Assembly (NCBI GenBank): GCA_914767715.1
Contig: OU612072.1
Location: 26,412,001-26,476,000, forward strand
Direction: 5' to 3'
Length of the DNA stretch: 64,000 nucleotides
DNA from: Membranipora membranacea
Taxonomy: Eukaryota > Bryozoa > Gymnolaemata > Cheilostomatida > Membraniporidae
Below the pieces are notes generated by a model. That model was not told where the DNA came from and did no database searches. It worked only from the letters and a program-made list of their open reading frames with translations. Both the position numbers and the translations under genes were made by a program. Positions 59,968 through 64,000 of this stretch are shown here, piece after piece. Positions within the stretch are counted from its first letter, which is position 1. Each line of letters starts with the position of its first letter.

Positions 59968-62064
59968 GATCTCGTATCATAAATTCAGAGCAACAGAATT
60001 CAAGAGACGTATAAGCCTGGAGCAATCCACCTCCCTGCCGGATTCCAACCTACAAGTCTTGTAGCGGCAATCTCCTGGCATTGAATAGCAAATGCGCTAA
60101 CATATTGTGCCATCTGGCCATCAAACCACCTGTGTAATCAAATTTTAAGTAGTAGACAGCAGGAGATCGGTTGTAACATCCAGATTTTTTTTCAAATTGC
60201 CTCAAAGCTACAGTCTGTCAAATACCATGAGTCATTCCTGACATACATTGTCAAAGTGTACACAATGATTGAGATTTCTCTAGAGGCTTTAGGTAACCAG
60301 GAAAATCCTGTTCAGATCTATATCCATCCAGTGGAAAAGTGAGTTTTTGGGAGATATTAACTTTTTCGGCAATTTTGCCACAGATTTTCCTAACATCAAC
60401 ATTCCAACTCTTTCCTGGTATGATGTGAAACTAGTTGGTAAATTTGACAGGTTATAATTCGTTGCCAAGCCAGTACACAATTTAATGTTACTTCTCAATT
60501 TAGAAAGGATAATTGATGATTATGAGTTATGACTTTGCATTTTCTTGATAATGGAGTGAAAGTCATGACCATTAGTGTTGTGGTTGTTGTTGTTGTTGTT
60601 GAAGGTTCGTTTGAACTGCAGTGGTATTCAGATTGGTTATGAACAAGGTGTGCTCTATACTGCAATAAACAGAAAATTATCTGCAAATGAATTGCAGCCT
60701 CGCAATCAAGGCAAGGGGGCTGGGCGAGGAACGATGGCTCAAGTAGCATTACAAAAGTTATGGCCAGGGGTTAATGGTATTCAATTTTGACTTGTGACAA
60801 ACCTGTCTCAATTTTGTTCTCTCAATTAACTCTGTGCCAAATAAAAGTAAGCGCACAACCTATACATCCCCTACATATTTAAAAAAATACCTGTTGATGA
60901 GATGGCCGGGGAATTTAAGACTAATATGTTTGCCCCTTTTTTTATTAGTGTACACACCTACAGCTTTGGTTAGTTACTGTGTTCTAGACTGATTGCGCCT
61001 TTCGCGTCCATAAATCTTTGGGTTTCAAAAAGCTATTACACATTAAAGCAATAAAGCAATAAGAAATTACTGAGAAATCCAGAATGATATAATTTACCCT
61101 TTGACTCAGCCCATCAATATAAATCATTTACTCACTTCCTACTTCAGGAAATCATTTGCGAGGGTGAATACATAAATTATCTTGTGGTTCCTAATGCCTG
61201 ATTTAGATGTGATACACGGACACCAATATTATATCATTTGTTGCCAGTTTTTAATCAAATCAATAATCAAAGCTGCGGTTGTGTACAATGATTAAAAAGG
61301 GGCAAACCATTAAGGCTTAAACTGTATGTCACTCCTAAAGTCCGAAATATTTTAAAACCAAGTCATATATTCCTTGGCCATCTTAGCCGCAGATGTGTAG
61401 GCTCTGCGCTAATTTATAGTCCATCTACAGCTAATAGAGAGAAAAATAACAATACAAATTAAACCAGGTGTGTCGCAACTCATTAAAACTAAATACCATT
61501 AACCCTAGGATATAACCTTTACAATGCTATTCAAATCATCATTTTCAACATCATTCATCAACCCCCCCCCCCCCATACAAAAACCATTATCTCTGTGTTT
61601 CATAGCTTCGAAACTAAAGTACATACTGTATTGAGATCTGCAGCTGACTAGTGATTATCAGGAGAGACATCCAACCGAACATAACATAAACTCAAATTTT
61701 ACATATCTTGTATTGTACTAATGAGATAAAGCAGGAACTATCCAACTATTCCCATCAGCCAGTAAGGTATTTTTCGCATTGATGGCGAGGCTGCAAATCA
61801 CTTGCCAAATTGTCATCTGTTTATAGGCAGTCCCAAGCACACCTTGTTCCCACCTATTCAGCAATGTATATCTGATCACCACAGCAGTTCATGACAGAGT
61901 TTACCTGCTTCTGCTTCTCTTGAAACGCTAATCATCAAATCTCCCTTTTTGATAAACGAGAAGTTTTTTGTATCCCGGCTTTTCATGTTATTAAAGATTG
62001 TTGTATTTACCCTCTCACATTATATCTGAAAGAAGTATGAATTAATTTTGGTAAATCTGCTGTA
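59968..62064. repeat. Large imperfect palindrome 3 (tandem copy of 2, truncated)
   Basis: Starts abruptly at 59968 with the sequence found at about 56905 (CGTATCATAAATTC). The centre is at about 61007/61008. The right arm stops at 62064 (GGTAAATCTGCTGTAAT), where the sequence jumps to the block found at 53345 (TTGGCTTT), so the outer part of this arm is missing. Confidence 0.7.
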
Positions 62065-62710
62065 ATTGGCTTTCAAAATTGTGGGTCTATTAGATTATTC
62101 CAATGAACTTGAATGCATCATATTTTCATGCGTCCTTTTCCGTTTGATGATAGTGTCCTGTGTTTGTCCTTTCTGATTTTCGCAAGGCTGAAGATGAAAA
62201 GTGGTCTTGATGTAATATCCACTAGTATATTACCTAAACTGTTGTTAGCAATGTATTCACTTGATTTTGTTGTCTTAGAGGTATTAAAACATTTGACGTC
62301 TGTCAATGATTTGTATAATATGAAGTCCATATTTCTTTGCCTTACTCTTTTTTATATAGATATTCAGTAAAACATTATCATTGAATGATTATCATCAAAA
62401 AAAAAGATTCATATATATGTCCATGTGATGTGAGCAATGTTAGATTCCTCAGCCATGAATGAATTAAATTTCATCAGCAACCTTCTTGATCATCTATATC
62501 CACGGTGCTTCTTAGTTGCTGTTAAATTGTCACCATTGGACAAAGGAACTTGAAAGCAAGAAATATCGGTTACCCTGGGTAGTAGTCTGTAGTTGGGAAT
62601 TATATTGATATTTTCTACGATGTAACGCCTAAATATTAATTGTAGTTGGACTGCTGAGTCTTGTAAGAGGAGCCAAAAAATACTAGAGAAAATTTGAATG
62701 CAATAATATA

Positions 62711-62716
62711 TTTATT
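62711..62716 (-). other. Polyadenylation signal of gene I
   Basis: AATAAA on the minus strand, about 165 bases past the stop, in the shared context. Confidence 0.55.
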
Positions 62717-62881
62717 TGATAGAATAAAATGAGAGAACTACCAATAGGTTAACAATCATAGTCATTACCAACAAAACAACAAACACTAATAATGAATCAA
62801 ACTGCATTGAAGCTACAATGACTCCAAAGTACAGTCAGATCCATCTACTGTAGAGTATATCCTGTTTTAATAGTGTCCGGC

Positions 62882-64000
62882 TTAGTAATGGTGGTGTGGG
62901 TTGTATCGGTGTGGGCTGTAGGTAGTTGGCCTGTAGTAAGGCTCTGTAAAACAAAGGCGACAATGTGTTGAACTACGAGAGGTGAGTGTATTGAAAATCG
63001 CTAAAATGGTTTCACTATTGGTAGGTTAATTCTGTGTAATATTTTGAGGGCATGATTTATCAACAAATCTTATCACAATAGAGCATTTGGTGGTGATTTT
63101 TGAAGCTTGAGCATCGAGAGCGTTGACGCACAAATTCCATGACATGAAGGCAATATTGGATGATTAACTTTATGATTCAATTAGATGTGTACTAACACCT
63201 GCGCTAACCTAATATAGTTTAAATTGTCTTGCATTTCGCTGAGATGATGGACATATTTTCACTCACTTTGGACTCTGGTTTGACTGTCCTCTCCGTAGCA
63301 CTTGGCTCCACCACATGATGGATATGGCTTGCTGCAGCTTCTGGTTCTGGTTTGGTTGTAATTGTGTGAGATCTTAGACCATTCGGACCAGTCAGAAAAT
63401 CCTCCATCAACTAATAATAAGAAAACATTCGAATGAAGGGAATATATGACACTCTCTTCGATGCCACTCTCTCCCTCTGCCAGATTACACAGTTTATCCA
63501 AATCTCACCGCGATATCAGTCAACATTTTGGCTATACACCCTTCATATCAGTCACATGCACATAAGAGATATACAAGCTGGTGAATTTTTCAGGACAGTT
63601 TATAGACTTCGTACCTGGGCAGCATATCTGGTTGCAGCGTTGCATGGATTCGCTTCTTCCAACACATCCCTTGTTTCCATGTCCATATCCGTAAACCTCC
63701 TTTGTCACGCATTCTCTTGTTCTGAATCTTTCTCCTCCTCCACATGACTTGGTGCAGGTGCCATATTCTCCCCATGCAGCCCACTCGCTCACTACAGTCA
63801 AAATGACAGATGTTGATGGACGTTATCAAGCGCTCTCTTATGGATTTTACTAAACAAAATTGTTCTATGGCATTTATTGTAACTATGCTTCATTGAGACA
63901 AAGTTTTACTTACCATATTGTCTTGGCTTATATGTTGTGGTTGTTTTGTAATATTCGGCGCTCACACAGGCCACAGCCACTACAGCCAGTAGGATCAATT
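62882..64000 (-). CDS. Gene I: two-TSR protein, subfamily 2, cut by window edge
   Basis: Minus-strand coding exons visible are part of exon 2 (64000-63914), exon 3 (63791-63615), exon 4 (63410-63267) and exon 5 (62943-62882), phase 1 throughout. Exon 1, the promoter and the first bases of the signal-peptide exon lie beyond the right edge. The visible part begins in the signal peptide (LILLAVVAVACVSA) and the linker EYYKTTTTYKPRQY. TSR1 and TSR2 read as in gene G (CVG form), with all ten cysteines. The tail differs slightly: KPYYRPTTYSPHRYNPHHHY then TAA. Introns are nearly identical to those of G and H. No damage is seen in the visible part, and it is probably functional. Confidence 0.88.

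Larger units (their letters stand above)
55999..62710. other. Intergenic between H and I
   Basis: No gene called. It is the longest of the G/H/I spaces because a segment starting near 56905 is repeated from 59968. Contents: palindrome 2, the junction at 59967/59968, palindrome 3, then from 62065 the block that precedes the gene 3' ends (as at 53345). A C-run lies at 61562-61574. Confidence 0.55.

Noticed and set aside
1-64000. CRISPR array, bacterial operon or phage
   Set aside because: No regularly spaced repeats, no compact same-strand operons and no ribosome-binding-site pattern; the intron-bearing genes mark the DNA as eukaryotic.

Overview
This window is eukaryotic, AT-rich, animal-type DNA. 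It has spliced genes with short introns (about 75 to 550 bases), TATA/initiator promoters, non-LTR retrotransposon reverse-transcriptase relics, tRNA-derived SINEs and many diverged low-copy repeats. No bacterial-type gene or operon was seen. The gene family and repeats suggest an invertebrate, possibly marine, but the sequence does not reveal the phylum.

The core is a cluster of nine related genes for small secreted proteins of about 160-186 residues. Each has the same five coding exons: (1) a micro-exon of only ATG plus one base; (2) a signal peptide and a short Tyr/Pro/Arg/His-rich linker; (3) a thrombospondin type-1 repeat (TSR) with seven cysteines; (4) a second, cysteine-poor TSR; (5) a basic Pro/His/Arg tail. 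Every intron is phase 1. I reconstructed the exons by hand from splice signals and paralogue comparison, and frame and phase agree in all the intact genes. Letters A to I are local labels.

Layout. 1-3.2 kb: no clear gene, then a broken LINE reverse transcriptase (minus strand). 3.5-4.8 kb: gene A (+), whose exon 4 runs into an antisense SINE fragment. 8.6-10.1 kb: gene B (-). 16.8-18.4 kb: gene C (+), an inverted duplicate of B. 24.0-25.4 kb: gene D (+). 30.9-32.0 kb: gene E (+), a decayed pseudogene. 36.7-38.3 kb: gene F (-), with a SINE in intron 3. 40.6-43.0 kb: a second broken LINE (-). 46.9-48.2, 54.1-55.5 and 62.9-64.0 kb: genes G, H and I (-), near-identical recent duplicates; I is cut by the right edge. 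A-E form subfamily 1 (CSKPCG in TSR1) and F-I subfamily 2 (CTKSCG).

Spaces between genes are filled with copies of the same duplicated blocks. Between G, H and I these blocks form large imperfect palindromes. Promoters of both subfamilies share an X-box-like near-palindrome (GTTGYCATGGTAAY class, resembling RFX sites) exactly 7 bases upstream of the TATA box, and an initiator TCATTC about 32 bases downstream. Together the data describe an expanding, locally rearranging array of secreted two-TSR proteins, probably under common transcriptional control; their function is not evident from sequence.
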